A stretch of 64,000 bases of DNA from Selaginella moellendorffii. Its lineage: Eukaryota > Streptophyta > Lycopodiopsida > Selaginellales > Selaginellaceae. A model generated the notes under the pieces. It was not told the DNA's origin, made no database searches, and worked only from the letters and a program-made list of their open reading frames with translations. The stretch covers positions 524,365 to 588,364 of the forward strand of contig NW_003314319.1 of assembly GCF_000143415.4 (NCBI RefSeq), given 5' to 3'. The translations under genes were made by a program, and so were the position numbers. Shown here piece by piece: positions 33,166 through 45,074 of this stretch. Numbering within the stretch: position 1 is the first letter of the stretch; every line of letters begins with the position of its first letter.

Positions 33166-34388
33166 ATGGAGGGAGGGAAGAGGGCTTGCGTGATTGGCGC
33201 CGGCGGCTTCATCGCGTCGTGGATCGTCACCAAGCTGCTGGATCGAGGCTACAAAGTTCATGGCACCGTTCGAGATCCTGGTGAGCGATGTATTGGTCGG
33301 TTCTTGGCTTTTGATTCCTTTGGATTCCAGATGACAATGAGAAGTATGGACATTTGAAGAAGCTCCCTGGAGCCAGGGAGAGATTATCGCTGTTTAGAGC
33401 TGATGTTCTCGACTATGACTCGCTTGTGCCCGCTGTTCGTGGCTGCGATGTTGTCTTCCACACCGCTTGTCCAGTTGCTCTAAAGTTTGAGGATCCAGAC
33501 GTGAGTTTTTCTTCTTTCCTGGGGATTTTTCGTTCTTATCGATCATACTGCTGTCTTTGATAGGCTGTGTTAAAACCCGCTATGGATGGCACTCGAAATG
33601 TAATGGAAGCTTGCCACAAGGGGAATATCAAGCATGTTGTGTTCACCTCCTCTGGAGCTGCCATACTTTTCGATCCAAACCGTCCGCCGGATCAAATCAT
33701 CGATGAGAGCTGCTGGTCTGACCCTGAATTCTGCCGAAAGAGCAAGGTAAAAGGAAGAGATAACGATTCTTTCCTAAACTGGTCACTATTTTTCTTCCAG
33801 AACTGGTACATGCTTGCTAAAACCGAGTCCGAGAAGCTCGTTTGCAAACTTGGGGACGAGTTTGGGATCCATGTTGTTGTCATCTGTCCAGTTTTCGTAC
33901 TAGGCCCCATCTTGCAATCCAAGATCAACACCAGCGCTGCACTCGTGGCAAATCTGATGAATGGTACAATTTTTTCTTCTTTTTTCTTTTAAGCTTTGTT
34001 CAGGCTCGAAAAGTAGCTACCCCAACACATACTATTCACTCGTTGACGTGCGAGATGTTGCCGAGGCGCACATTGCCGGCTACGAGGATCCCAACGCCTC
34101 TGGCCGCTACTACTGTATTGCGTGCTCCAAGCTTTGCAAGGAAATGATTGAGACTCTCAAGGAGAAGTTCCCCCAGTACCAATACCCCCACAAGTAGGCC
34201 GTCCTTGCGTGATCAAAAACACTTTTTTTTTCTTTCTATTTTGCAGGTGTGAAGGTGAGATCACTGAAGGTAACTCATTCGAGAAGATCTCGAACAAGAA
34301 GATCCTGTCCCTCGTCAAGGAGTTCATCCCCTACGAGAAGACGCTGGTGGACACGGTCACTAGCCTGCAAGAGAAAGGCTTGCTCTAA
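33166..34388 (+). CDS. cinnamoyl-CoA reductase/DFR-like extended SDR, copy 1
   Basis: Six exons, about 320 residues. [20 protein letters not shown] gives the NADP-binding GxxGFIxSW motif. Exons 2-3: [50 protein letters not shown] with catalytic TSSGAA. Exon 4 begins [20 protein letters not shown], giving the catalytic YxxxK, in place of the canonical CCR KNWYCYGK (only KNWY and the Lys remain). Exon 5: [20 protein letters not shown]. The C terminus ends SLQEKGLL. Family members reduce cinnamoyl-CoA esters or related aldehydes/flavonoids with NADPH in the cytosol. The signature change makes true lignin CCR activity doubtful. First intact member of a local tandem array. Confidence 0.9.
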
Positions 34389-34440
34389 CACAATGGTCGA
34401 AATGCTGGAATAAAAGACAATGTTTTGAGGTAAAGGATCC

Positions 34441-34525
34441 AGTACTCTAAACTTTCTTCCAGCTTCTCTAAGCTACCGGATGCACTGGTCTTCGCGGAGA
34501 TCCACCCTCGCTCCAGTGGCGGCAT
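34441..34525 (-). pseudogene. C2orf69-type gene fragment after copy 1
   Basis: Similar to the 3' end of the intact C2orf69-type gene (46470-46550): AACTTTCTTCCAGCTTCTCT and GATGCACTGGTCTT..CGCGGAGATCCACCCTC are shared in the same orientation. The remainder of that gene is gone here. Confidence 0.75.
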
Positions 34526-35370
34526 GAGAATCAGGTTCCATACCAAATTGATCACTCCTTTGGAAAGAAAGGATAACCACACATATAACGATAGTAATAA
34601 ATGGAAAAATTCAGTTAAAAACACTACTGCTATCTTTTCGTTTGTTCTGTTAATAGGCAGCTATGTCATATAACAGTTATACAAGAAGTCTAAGCATCCA
34701 TGCAATCACCATGTCTAAAACCCTTCTATAATTCTACCGTACTACATCCAAACCCGGGATTTAACTTCTTGTACTCGTGCTTCACCACTGTATCCAGATA
34801 CCACGCATCTAGAACACGGTAAACAGGCATTGCAGGCTCTTTTCATAAGCTTAGTGTGGCTTTTGATCATCCTTCTATGGTTTGCGTCATTTGCTGAACT
34901 TTGATCTCTTTTTGCATCTATGGCAATGGTGGATGGTGATGACGATGGTGATGATCACCACCTCACGAGCTTGCACGATGGTGTTGACGGCAATCATCGT
35001 GAAGGGAGCCTCCTATGCCAACTTCTTCGGCTTGATCCTCATGGGTGGACAACGGTTTGTATTAGTGATTTATAAGTAAGAAAATTATATTTGGTTTGCC
35101 ATAAAGAAAATAATAAATGAAAAAAAAAAATTAGTTTCATGTGAAATAGAAGACAAATAGTCGTAATAAGAAAAACATAAGAAAGCCAGAGTATTATTGG
35201 CTAAGTGCTAAAGTAATGAGATTTATTGGCTCAAGGTGATTATAATGCTCATTATAATCATAGCTTCCTATTCATGTTGGTTGGATACCTGGCTTTTGCA
35301 TGCAAGACAAGATGGTTGATTATCATCATGATTGTTGCAAGTTCATCTTCAGTTCAGGGGGAGCTACAGA

Positions 35371-35590
35371 TTTTCAAACCTGGCAACATCAACTTGGCTA
35401 CATGAATTACAGTAGTTGCAACGAGATAAGTGGTTGATAGCTTGGCCATCACACCTTCTTCAATGCCATTAAGTGAGCCTTACATTTTAAGAAAGCAATA
35501 TCATTGAGCTTTTAATTCTAGAGGGAGTGTTCTTGCACAAAATCCTCTCCAATCGGTTCACTCGGATTTTTGTGGCCTTTCTAAGTGATG
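35371..35590 (+). pseudogene. copia pol remnant (pre-integrase and integrase start)
   Basis: The frame with TWQHQLGYMNYSS corresponds to the copia WHxRLGHMNY block. About 150 bp later NPLQSVHSDFCGL matches the PLELVHSDxCGP start of copia integrase. Stops and frame changes separate them. Recognition is by motif only. Confidence 0.7.
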
Positions 35591-37561
35591 GCATAAGAGG
35601 AGGTACACAAAAAGCTGGTTTTTTATGTATAACTAGTTTCAAAACAATATGGGAAAAATTTATATGCCATTTTTATGGGTTTGGGAATGGTTTTTTAATT
35701 GGGTTACGCTCTACCATGATAGAAGTGGTTTCACACATAGGGTTTGCTAGTTTCTAGTATGACTCATGTGTTATTTAGCAATCAATTTAGGAGTTGTTTT
35801 GGTGTGGTTTCTAGGAATATTTTGGGAATAAAAGTATGTATAGTTTTCTATATAATTCACCAAGATATAGTTTTGACTGTTTATGTGACTAATGGAAAAA
35901 GTAGTTTTTGGATTAATGTTTTGGCCACCTAATTTTTAGCTTAATTTACATATGTTTCTGCATATAGATTTTATATATTTGAATATAGACTGGTTTACAA
36001 TATATTTTGCAATAGATATGATTTTAGATATATTTTCCTAGTTACTATTACAATAGTGTAGTCCTAAATATTTGTGGACTAAGTCTCTTCAAAAATAATT
36101 GCTTGTCAAATTTCATAACCCATTCACTAGGCTTCCTCAATTATAAATTTATGAACATTTGGCAATTGATAGATATGCTCCTTGCTCTTATAATATTTCT
36201 TTGTGTTAACAAGATAAAGCTTCAATCCAAATACTATAGTTTTTATGTTGAGTTTAAAATTTTCTATAGGTAACTTTTTAGTTTAAGTGAAGAAATGAAG
36301 GTATTTACATTGATTTAATATGATATTCCTTTAGTGATAGTTGATTTTTTTTACACATTCTCCTCTTAAACTCTATTATTTTTTTCTTTCTCTTCATATG
36401 CAACAATAATAGTCTCTTTTAACAAATTTCAGTGATGTTAAGTGAACTGAAATATGTGGCAACTACCACCTATTTGAGTGCCAACTTTCCTCCCATCACT
36501 TGTTCTTCTAATTTTTTTCTGAAAGCATCAAGAGGCATTTGAAGTATACAATTTGTGCTTCAGTTAGGTAAGAGGCAATAGTCATATTGTTGATAAAGAT
36601 CCCAGTGCACCATAGAAAGTAATTGTATGTCTTTAGTTTTCTTTGCCATTTTATTGAGAGCCATTCTACAGGCTTGTTCTGGGAGTGTTCTTTCTTTCTT
36701 AATAGCATTAAACCATTTTAAAATTTTTGATAATTAAGAATTTAGCTATATCATTTGAAAAACCTAATCCAAAGCTTGTCCTCAACAGAGAGAATTTAAA
36801 AAGGCATTTAATCACATCCTGCCACGATAACTTTATGTGGATAATAATTATTACTATATACTGCAAACTAAGTCTTAAAACTTATTTCTTATGCCCAAAA
36901 GGGATTAATTGTTCAACTGCTCAATTCATCATACCTAAGAAAGTCATCATATTGAGAAGATCATATAAAGAACTTAACAGAATCATAAAACTTTCATTAT
37001 AACCTTAACTGTGCATTTCTCATAAGTGGATATTAAGCAAAGATTTTGTTTGAATCCTATTTGCATATATTAGGCAATTAAAATAGGCATAAAAAACAGT
37101 AAATACAAATGAAATACTTGAAATATTGGATTTGTTGCTTCTCTATGGAACTTTTATTTTCCATTATCAAACTACATTAAATTTAAAGAAGAAATATGTG
37201 CATAAACTTGAAAAGTAACAACACCTTGCAATAACATCCTTATAAGGACTTATCCAAGATTTGAAAATTGCAAAAGTTTGGTGATTTATTTTTGTTAAAA
37301 TTAGGTCATATAGAAAATTAAGGAGATATTAATAACAAAGACAGTGTTACTATTAATAGCCTTGATGATGGTATGCTATTGCATATTGTTTCTCATATCT
37401 TATGTACACTTATTTCTATAATTTAAATTTTATTTTATTATAATATTTTTAATTAATTTTAAGTATATAAAGTACAAAAGCTTTTTATTCATACTATAAC
37501 AGCATTATCTTGATTATAAAGTTTGATATGACTACAAAAAATGTTTAAATAAAGTTTCTTT

Positions 37562-37566
<5 letters not shown>

Positions 37567-37620
<54 letters not shown>
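37567..37620. repeat. (TA)n microsatellite
   Basis: About 27 uninterrupted TA units inside the AT-rich block. Confidence 0.97.
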
Positions 37621-37623
<3 letters not shown>

Positions 37624-39600
37624 ACACATATATATCCCTTAATCACTGGAAAATAGTTAGAAGGAGTCATTTACAGCCAAATCTTCTTTATGTGCTATGC
37701 AATGTACTAGTACAATATAAGGAACAATGTAATGATTGCTTCAAAATCATAACTTCTTTTTAGTAGAGATGTATAGCCTCTTCGTGCAAAAACAATTTTC
37801 TTTCTAAAATCAATGTAATAAAAGCATTTCATTCCCTCATTTAGATGAATTATTAATAGTGTCCTTTTTAGGCCTCTCACTCTTATAATTGTTCATTGTC
37901 AGTATTGTGAGAATTTAATCAAACCTAAAATAAGAGTTTAGCCCTATGTTTAGCTTCATTGTTAATTATGATTGTCTACAGTTTAACCTTTTTTTTGTCC
38001 CTCAGGGATGTAGAAACAATACCTAGAATATCCAAGTATATTTTAAGATATTCTTCAATCTAAACTTTCTCTAATTCGCTTAAAACCAGTGTTTGATAGT
38101 AATTTTCTTAATATAAATCATTTTTAAAGTCCATATTTATACTTAATAGTACTTAATTTTGTTATTGATAATTACATCATTATAAATCATCCTTGGAACA
38201 TAAAAACAATATCAACTGCAATAAAAATATAATTATTCCACTTGCAATTCAAAATATTTCAAGTGCTATAATCACTAAAATGTATCTATCAAACTCCCTT
38301 TGGATTTAGGAGTCAAAAACAATTAAATTTTCCTTTTCCCCTACTTTGTTGCATCCTTAGAAATATAGCTCAATCCGTACCTTGGAAATAAATATATAAA
38401 ACACCATTATAATACCAAGTATATGAGAAAATTGACAACTTTTGTAGTGGGGAAGGTTGTTGCAATTCTTAAAGAGTTTTTCTACCCTTGTGCCCTTATT
38501 TTCTAGAGTGTATTTTGTAGTGATTGTCCACAATAAGGTCTAAATCTTAAATGTTTGTTCATAGGATTTAAACTCAAGATCTATCATATGTGGGTATATA
38601 GGATTAACATAGATAAAATTTTGAGATTAGATTAAAGTTGGAAAAGATTAGTTTTTAGAGATTATAAAATAAAATTCATTTTTTAAATTTTATTTAGTAT
38701 TTTATCAAATGTTTTATCATCTTCCCTTTTTCTGATGAGCTCATGAGAGTAAAACCCAAAAAAGTGGTTACAATTATTGAGATAGTCACAGCTATGCTGC
38801 TCAAAGAGTTAACTTATTTTTTAAAATAACTAATATTCAAAAATAAAAATATAATAATATGTTATACATTCCCAATTCAGCAACACTTGGCTTTCTTATG
38901 TATTTTAAATAGTATATATTATTATAAGATATAGGCAAACTTGAATAATTTTGCATTAGAAAAATTTGCAAGAATATGATAGAAATTAATACTACAATAA
39001 AAAGGTTTGAAATTATTTTGTTTACTAAAGAGAATGTTTGAATTCTCATATTATTTGACCTAAAACTATTTCTTGTTCATTTCTTAAGCTTGTCAATTTT
39101 ACCTTATGCAATTCTATAAGGACTTTGAAGAAGAGTTCAAGAAATCACTATCTTATTGCCACATGGATGGCCCAAGAGCTTTTGGATTGCCTCTAACACC
39201 AAGAACAACAGCCCTACTAAAAAAATGTGATAAAATTTTGTAATGAACTTCCATAGTATGTTGGCTCACATATCACTCCATCATCTATACCATTATCTAT
39301 ACCATTAGCACAATCATGACTATATTTTTAGAGAGAGTGTTCTCACCTATTTGACTAAAACTTGATCTACTAGTTTTAAATGTCCAAAAAAGAAAAAAAA
39401 CTCCCTTAGCACATGAATGATAGTGACCAGAAAGGAGTGTCTATCTTCCTAGGGATTTTGTGGATCCAGAATTGGTGTTTATATAATGTATAAAGAAACT
39501 AGAATATACTTAGTGTTTATAATTTTATAAACACAATATTTTAATCTAAATGACTATAGCTTTTTATAGGTAGGTTAAAAGGAAAACATTCTTAGTTTGT

Positions 39601-39986
39601 TTCGGAAACCACTTAAACCAATTCCACTCTATGAAAAAATATTTACTCCTTCCTTCCAAAGATCCATCGCCATCCAAGACGTGAATCCATGCCCGAAGAA
39701 GAGATAGAGAATAGAGGCATAAGTTCTCATTGATAATATAAATTGTAAGGTGCAAGTTTTCCGTTCTAAACTCCTTGCTGAAGATCCTTGATCGATCAAT
39801 TCACCTGTGTAGAGCTCGCCACCACAGCCGCCACCACAAAATTCTTCATCATCTTGGATCAAATTGCTCTTCTTTTTCCACGTTCTATGATTTTCGCTGT
39901 GGGAATCGTCCATGTCGGTGGCTGCCATGCCTATGAAAAGCAAACACTTCTCGAAGTGAAGGTACTGTAGGGGTTTTTTTGCGAGT
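39601..39986. other. upstream region of CCR-like copy 2
   Basis: Junction between AT-rich DNA and the array. It lacks the leader element shared by the other copies, so copy 2 has acquired a different promoter. A GATCGATC string is near 39790. No gene recognised. Confidence 0.4.
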
Positions 39987-41264
39987 ATGGAGAGAGCTTG
40001 CGTGATTGGCGCTGGTGGCTTCATTGCGTCGTGGATTGTTGCCAAGCTGCTGGATCGAGGCTACACAGTGCATGGCACCGTTCGAGATCCAGGTGAGCGA
40101 TGGATTGATCGATTCTTGGCCGCATTTTGACTTTTGATTCCTTTTGATTCTTTTTGATTCTAGACGACGATGAGAAGTATGGGCATTTGAAGAAGCTCCC
40201 GGGCGCCAGCGAGAGATTATCACTGTTTAGAGCTGATGTTCTCGACTATGACTCGCTTGTGCCCGCTGTTCGTGGCTGCCATGTTGTCTTCCACACCGCT
40301 TGTCCCGTTGCCCATAAGTTTGAGGATCCAGACGTGAGTTTTTCTTTTCTCTTGGAGATTTTTTCCTTTTCATCTGGTACTGCTGACAGGCTGTGTTAAA
40401 ACCCGCCGTGGATGGCACTCGAAATGTGATGGAAGCTTGCCACAAGGAGAATATCAAGCGTGTTGTGTTCACCTCCTCTGGAGCTGCCATGATTTTCGAT
40501 CCAAATCGCTCTCGAGATCAAATCATCGATGAGAGCTGCTGGTCTGATCCTGAAGCCTGCCGAAAGCACCAGGTAAAGGAAGAGAAAACGCTAGATTCTT
40601 TTCAAAAACTTCTATCACGATTTTTCTTCCAGCAATGGTACAGGCTTGCTAAAACCGAGTCGGAGAAGCTCGTTAGCAAACTTGGCGACGAGTTTGGGAT
40701 CCGTGTTGTTGTCATCTGCCCTGTTGTTGTGCTTGGCCCCATCTTGCAATCCAAGATCAACGCCAGCGTTGGACTCGTGGCAACTCTGATGAATGGTATG
40801 TCAACGTACAATTTTTCTTCATTTTTCTTAATATAAAGAAGGAAACTTTGTTCTTGCGCAGGCTCGAAAACCAGCTACCCGAACATATACTTTGCACTAG
40901 TGGACGTGCGAGATGTTGCCGAGGCACACATTGCGGGCTACGAGGATCCCAACGCCTCTGGCCGCTACTTCTGCATTGCATGCTCCAAGCTTTGCAAGGA
41001 GATGATCGAGACTCTCAAGGAGAACTTCCCACAGTACTCGTACCCAGAAAAGTAAGCCATTCCTTCTGGTTCTTGTATAATCAAAAACATATCTTCTTTT
41101 TATTTTGTAGGTGTGAAACTGAAGCAGATTTATTCGAGAAGTTCTTGAATTTATTTGAGAAGTTCTCGAACAAAAAGATCCTGTCCCTCATCAAGGAGTT
41201 CATCCCCTACGAGAAGATGCTGGTGGACACGGTCGCTAGCCTGCAAGAGAAAGGCTTGCTCTAA
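39987..41264 (+). CDS. cinnamoyl-CoA reductase-like SDR, copy 2
   Basis: Same six-exon layout. Starts [20 protein letters not shown], three residues shorter at the N terminus than its neighbours. Key blocks: [20 protein letters not shown] (His replaces Asp of other copies), [31 protein letters not shown] (YxxxK), [40 protein letters not shown]. The last exon has an extra stretch ([18 protein letters not shown]) caused by a small internal duplication, then the standard [17 protein letters not shown] end. The start was chosen as the only ATG before the Rossmann motif. Reading frame intact. Confidence 0.88.
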
Positions 41265-41307
41265 ATGCCGTGCTCAAAACTCCTACAAGCACTGGTACTC
41301 TCGCTAC

Positions 41308-41830
41308 TTACAGATCCGTCAAACACTTCCAGGATTCAAAAGTGCATATCGAGGCGGCTCTTCGTTTGCAAAATACGTTTTTCCACCCTGAATTTTTCAT
41401 TAGCAGCAAAGTTTCTTCCAGCTTCTCTAAGCTGCCGGTGCCGGATGCACTGGTCTTTCTCCGCGGAGATCCACCCTCTGTTTGGATCGCTCCACTGGCG
41501 TGGTGTTCCGTGCAAGAAAACCGTGAGGCCGGAGTCCCGGAGCTTGGCAACCTTTGCGATCTCTTCCAAGATACTGTGTCGTCCGCCGCACTCGTTCCTC
41601 CCGACGTCGATGTAGTGGAACTGCTCGATGCTGTCGAGGAACTCTTTGCTGATACGAGGAATCGAGGCAAGGCCAAGCTCTCCCTCCTTTTCTTTCTTCA
41701 CTGCGGCAGATTGTAGCACGCCTTCTGATCCCGGCTGTGTAAGTGCGCTAGCTCCGCCATCAACTGGTTTAAAACCGCACCAACCTTTGCTAAAATCCAT
41801 GACGATCGTCCTGTGTTATCATCGCAATGG
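41308..41830 (-). pseudogene. C2orf69-type pseudogene, 3' half
   Basis: Corresponds to exon 2 of the intact gene at 46361-46948: FLDSIEQFHYIDVGRNECG, KVAKLRDSGLTVFLHGTPRQ, NRGWISAEKDQCIR. The GFSKGG nucleophile region is frameshifted (reads DFSKGWCGF), and small insertions occur (HRQ after CIR). No exon 1 lies directly upstream in the proper orientation. Confidence 0.88.
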
Positions 41831-41880
41831 CAACCACTCCTGGATCTAAATCATTGGCACGAGTGAGACTGAGTGAGGAT

Positions 41881-42024
41881 ATGGCGATCGCTCTCCAGAT
41901 TGGCAAGATGGCCCGAGAGGAATCTAAACCGATGCCAGCAACTGTTTCCGGAATTGCCAAGGCGCAGCAATGACAAATGTATGCAACACTTCAAAACCAA
42001 TGCATCAAGACATTTTCTAGGGAG
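41881..42024 (+). repeat. inverted-repeat partner of 44592-44780
   Basis: GGAATCTAAACCGATGCCAG plus flanking bases recur in the opposite orientation at 44592-44780. Similarity extends over about 140 bp with indels. It lies inside the segment that also carries the inverted C2orf69 exon-1 piece. Confidence 0.75.
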
Positions 42025-42221
42025 AATTCAAAAGCAAGATAGGGCCATCCCCGGTGTCTTGTTTGAATATTTGGTGATGGTGGCCAAAAGAGCTTTTCTG
42101 TAGTTCGAGCTTGCTCCTCAAAAGAGAGAAGCTTTGAACCAAACCTTCCCTACAGATCTCCTTTCGATCTCCTCTTGGTAGTGCACCCACCTTAAATCGA
42201 GACGGTGATCATGCTCCAACA

Positions 42222-42400
42222 AATGGCCTGCTACCATGTTTTCTTCCTCTGGGGAACCCGCATTCGTATGATCCTCGCGGTCTTCCAGCGCACGCGATGG
42301 TCAGCGCTCTAAGAGACGTCGCCTCTTGGGTAAAATACTCGAAGAATTCGTGTTTCTTCTTTTCTTTCTAGGTGAACGGGCAGCTTGAGCATTCCAAAGG
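42222..42400 (+). pseudogene. inverted C2orf69 exon-1/exon-2 junction fragment
   Basis: On the + strand this matches the end of exon 1 of the intact minus-strand gene: ATGGCCTGCTACCATGTTTT, CGCATTCGTATGATCCTCGC, then GACGTCGCCTCTTGGGTAAA and an intron-like stretch, followed by GTGAACGGGCAGCTTGAGCA (start of exon 2). The orientation is opposite to the 41308-41830 piece, so the copy was broken by an inversion. Confidence 0.82.
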
Positions 42401-42496
42401 CTACTTCTAGTCTGGAAAAAAACTTTTGCCCACACGCTCAAAGTTTTCTTCATGTTTCCGCACGAATTCCGCTTGATCCAAATCAACGACGTATAA

Positions 42497-42516
42497 TGTG
42501 ACTTTTTCTCTTCAGA
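42497..42516 (+). promoter_or_regulatory. conserved leader element of CCR-like copy 3
   Basis: Second exact occurrence of the 20-bp TGTGACTTTTTCTCTTCAGA. The N gap separates it from the start codon. Confidence 0.5.
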
Positions 42517-42571
42517 CGAAACGAAAAAGACAAGCACAATATACAAATGAGAGTTAACTGTAGGGCTGCTT

Positions 42572-42671
42572 NNNNNNNNNNNNNNNNNNNNNNNNNNNNN
42601 NNNNNNNNNNNNNNNNNNNNNNNNNNNNNNNNNNNNNNNNNNNNNNNNNNNNNNNNNNNNNNNNNNNNNNN
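42572..42671. other. assembly gap, 100 N
   Basis: Exactly 100 N, the usual placeholder for a gap of unknown size. It hides the first base of the start codon of the next gene. Confidence 0.99.
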
Positions 42672-43896
42672 TGGAGGGAGGGAGGAGAGCTTGCGTGATA
42701 GGCGCCGGCGGCTTCATCGCGTCATGGATCGTCGCCAAGCTGCTGGATCGAGGCTACAAAGTTCATGGCACCGTTCGAGATCCAGGTGAGTAATGTATTC
42801 ATTATCGATACTTGGCCACATTTTGGCTGGATTCTAGACGACGATGAGAAGAATGGGCATTTGAAGAAGCTCCCTGGCGCCGGATTATCGCTGTTTAGAG
42901 CTGATGTTCTCGACTATGAGTCGCTTGTGCCCGCCGTTCGTGGTTGCGATGTTGTCTTCCACACCGCTTGTCCCGTAGCTCCAAACTTTGAGGATCCAGA
43001 CGTAAGTTCTGGAGATTTTCTTCTTCTCATCGATCGTACTACTAACAGGCTGTGTTAAAACCTGCCGTGGATGGCACTCGAAATGTAATGGAAGCTTGCC
43101 ACAAGGAGAATATCAAGCGTGTTGTGTTCACCTCCTCTGTAGCTGCCATGGTATATGATCCAAATCGACCTCGAGATCAGATAATCGATGAGTGCTGCTG
43201 GTCTGATCCTGAGTCCTGCCGAAAGAACCAGGTAAAGGAAGAGAAAACGCTTAAAAACTTCTAACTATTTCTGTTCCAGAAATGGTACATACTTGCTAAA
43301 ACCGAGTCGGAGAAGCTTGTTGCCAAACTTGGCGACGATTTTGGAATTCGTGTTGTTGCGATCTGCCCTGTTCTGGTTCTAGGCCCTATCTTGCAATCCA
43401 AGATCAACTCTAGCGTTGGAATCCTGGCAAATCTGATGAATGGTATGTAACACCAGCTTGTTCTTTTTCTTTTTCTTTTTCTTTTAAGGAAGCTTTGTTC
43501 TTGCGCAGGCTCGAAAACTAGCTACCCCAACTCATACTATCCTCTCGCGGACGTGCGAGATGTTGCCGAGGCGCACATTGCCGGATACGAGGATCCCGAC
43601 GCCTCTGCCCGCTACTACTGTGTTGCGTACTCGAAGCATTGCAAGGAGATGATCGAGACACTCAAGGAAGACTTCCCACAATACTCGTACCCAGACAGGT
43701 AAGCCATTCCTATGGTTCTTATATGATTAAGAGATTTTTCTTTCTATTCTGCAGGTGTGAAGGTGAGACCACTCAAGGCCATCCATTCGAGAAGATCTCG
43801 AACAAGAAGATCCTGTCCCTCATCAAGGAGTTCATCCCCTACGAGAAGGTGCTGGTGGACACGGTCGTTAGCCTGCAAGAGAAAGGCTTGCTCTGA
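42671..43896 (+). CDS. cinnamoyl-CoA reductase-like SDR, copy 3
   Basis: Six exons as in the other copies. The start codon shows only TG after the gap, so ATG is assumed from [20 protein letters not shown]. Differences: two residues deleted in [40 protein letters not shown] (Gly to Val after TSS), [20 protein letters not shown] (YxxxK kept), [38 protein letters not shown]. The frame is open to TGA at 43896. It is the most diverged intact copy and could have a shifted substrate. Confidence 0.87.
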
Positions 43897-43924
43897 ACGC
43901 TCGCTCAAAAGTCCTACAAACTTA

Positions 43925-44400
43925 CAGATCCGAACTGAGAGATCAAACGCTTCCAGGATTAAAAAGCGCATGTCGATTCATCTGTTTTCCGCATCTCTAA
44001 GCTCCCGGATGCACCGGTGGCCTCTGTTTGGATCGCTCCACTTGCGTGGTGTTATGAAAACCGAGTCCCGGAGAAGCTGTCGTGAGCGCCGCACTCATTC
44101 ATCCCGATGTTGAACATAGCGGAACTGCTCGATGCTGTCGAGGACGAGGAATCGACACAAGCTATTTGCTGCACCGGATCTCAGAGAAAGAAAAGGGATA
44201 GAGCTTGATGATTTTGCCTCGATTCCTCGGACCATTAAAGAATTCCTCGAGCAACTGATGGCAGCTGGGGATCAACAACGATATGGGAGAACAACGACAT
44301 GGCGCTAAACCACACCATGACGATCGTCCTGTGCTTTCCCAGGCTAGAAGTAGTGCCTGATTCCATCGCTTCCTCCTGAGATGTGCCTGGGACGGAACGC
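43925..44400 (-). pseudogene. rearranged C2orf69-type fragments after copy 3
   Basis: Several short pieces of the C2orf69-type gene. 43930-44160 and 44310-44395 run in the minus orientation (for example CATGACGATCGTCCTGTGCT). The piece near 44205-44260 (GATTTTGCCTCGATTCCTCG) runs in the plus orientation. The gene is shredded and cannot be expressed. Confidence 0.78.
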
Positions 44401-44984
44401 GACTATTCCAAGATGTGAATAATCACAAAAGAAGACATTGACAGATTACAACAGTTGTTCATCACAAATATGTGTGCTTGGCCCGTCTCTCTGGAGTCGT
44501 TTGTCATGGCATCTTACATCGCCAACGATTCAGAAAAGATACCGGGAATAGGCATATGCCATCGCGTTCCGCCATCTTTCTTTGGATTTATTTACATTAA
44601 ATCTCTTGATATATTGGTTTTGCTACGCATTTGCCACATGTTTCCGTTAGCAAGTTTTAGGACGCGTCTTGGCATCTCTGGAAGCACTTGCTGGCATCGG
44701 TTTAGATTCCCTCTTTTGGCAAATTTAGTGTTTTCGGGGCCACTTCCCAGCCCAGCGCTAGCTTGGAGAGTAATTGCCATTATTCAGGAGATCATCTGCA
44801 AAATACTCTCTCATCAGCCCCTGCCAGATTGACATCCTGGCGACCACCTCGATGATACTTTTGCCCACTTAACGTTTTCGCGTAAATTCTATGGTGGTGG
44901 CAGTGCCAATGCAGCGATTGAAACGTCCTCTTGAGGAGCACAGTGGAACGTGTGCTGTTCCCAGAAGTTGGCATCGACGTCTAC
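44401..44984. repeat. spacer with inverted-repeat partner (44592-44780)
   Basis: The segment 44592-44780, read on the minus strand, matches 41881-42024. The rest is the upstream region of CCR-like copy 4. No gene recognised. Confidence 0.6.
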
Positions 44985-45004
44985 TGTGACTTTTTCTCTT
45001 CAGA
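44985..45004 (+). promoter_or_regulatory. conserved leader element of CCR-like copy 4
   Basis: Third exact occurrence of TGTGACTTTTTCTCTTCAGA, about 70 bp before the start codon at 45075. Confidence 0.5.
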
Positions 45005-45074
45005 CAAAAGGCAAAGGACGAGGCCGGGTGAAATATACGAAACAAATGAGGACTGTAGTGCTTTGCGAGCGACT

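Larger units (their letters stand above)
34526..39600. mobile_element. AT-rich insertion block with decayed Ty1/copia remains
   Basis: About 5 kb of strongly AT-rich DNA interrupting the GC-richer CCR-like array. On the + strand at 35371-35430 a GAG-pre-integrase-like TWQHQLGYMNYSS, and at 35535-35590 an integrase start AQNPLQSVHSDFCGLS, are recognisable as copia pol. Both are followed by stops. No LTRs or intact frames were found. A (TA)n run sits at 37567-37620. Elsewhere nothing coding is recognised. A segment near 38247-38303 recurs inverted at 58802-58860. Confidence 0.65.

Noticed and set aside
34882-35079. Open frame with Met/Thr-rich hydrophobic sequence at the edge of the AT-rich block
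   Set aside because: It resembles a membrane segment only by composition. GAT/GGT repeats explain it, and other frames are equally open.
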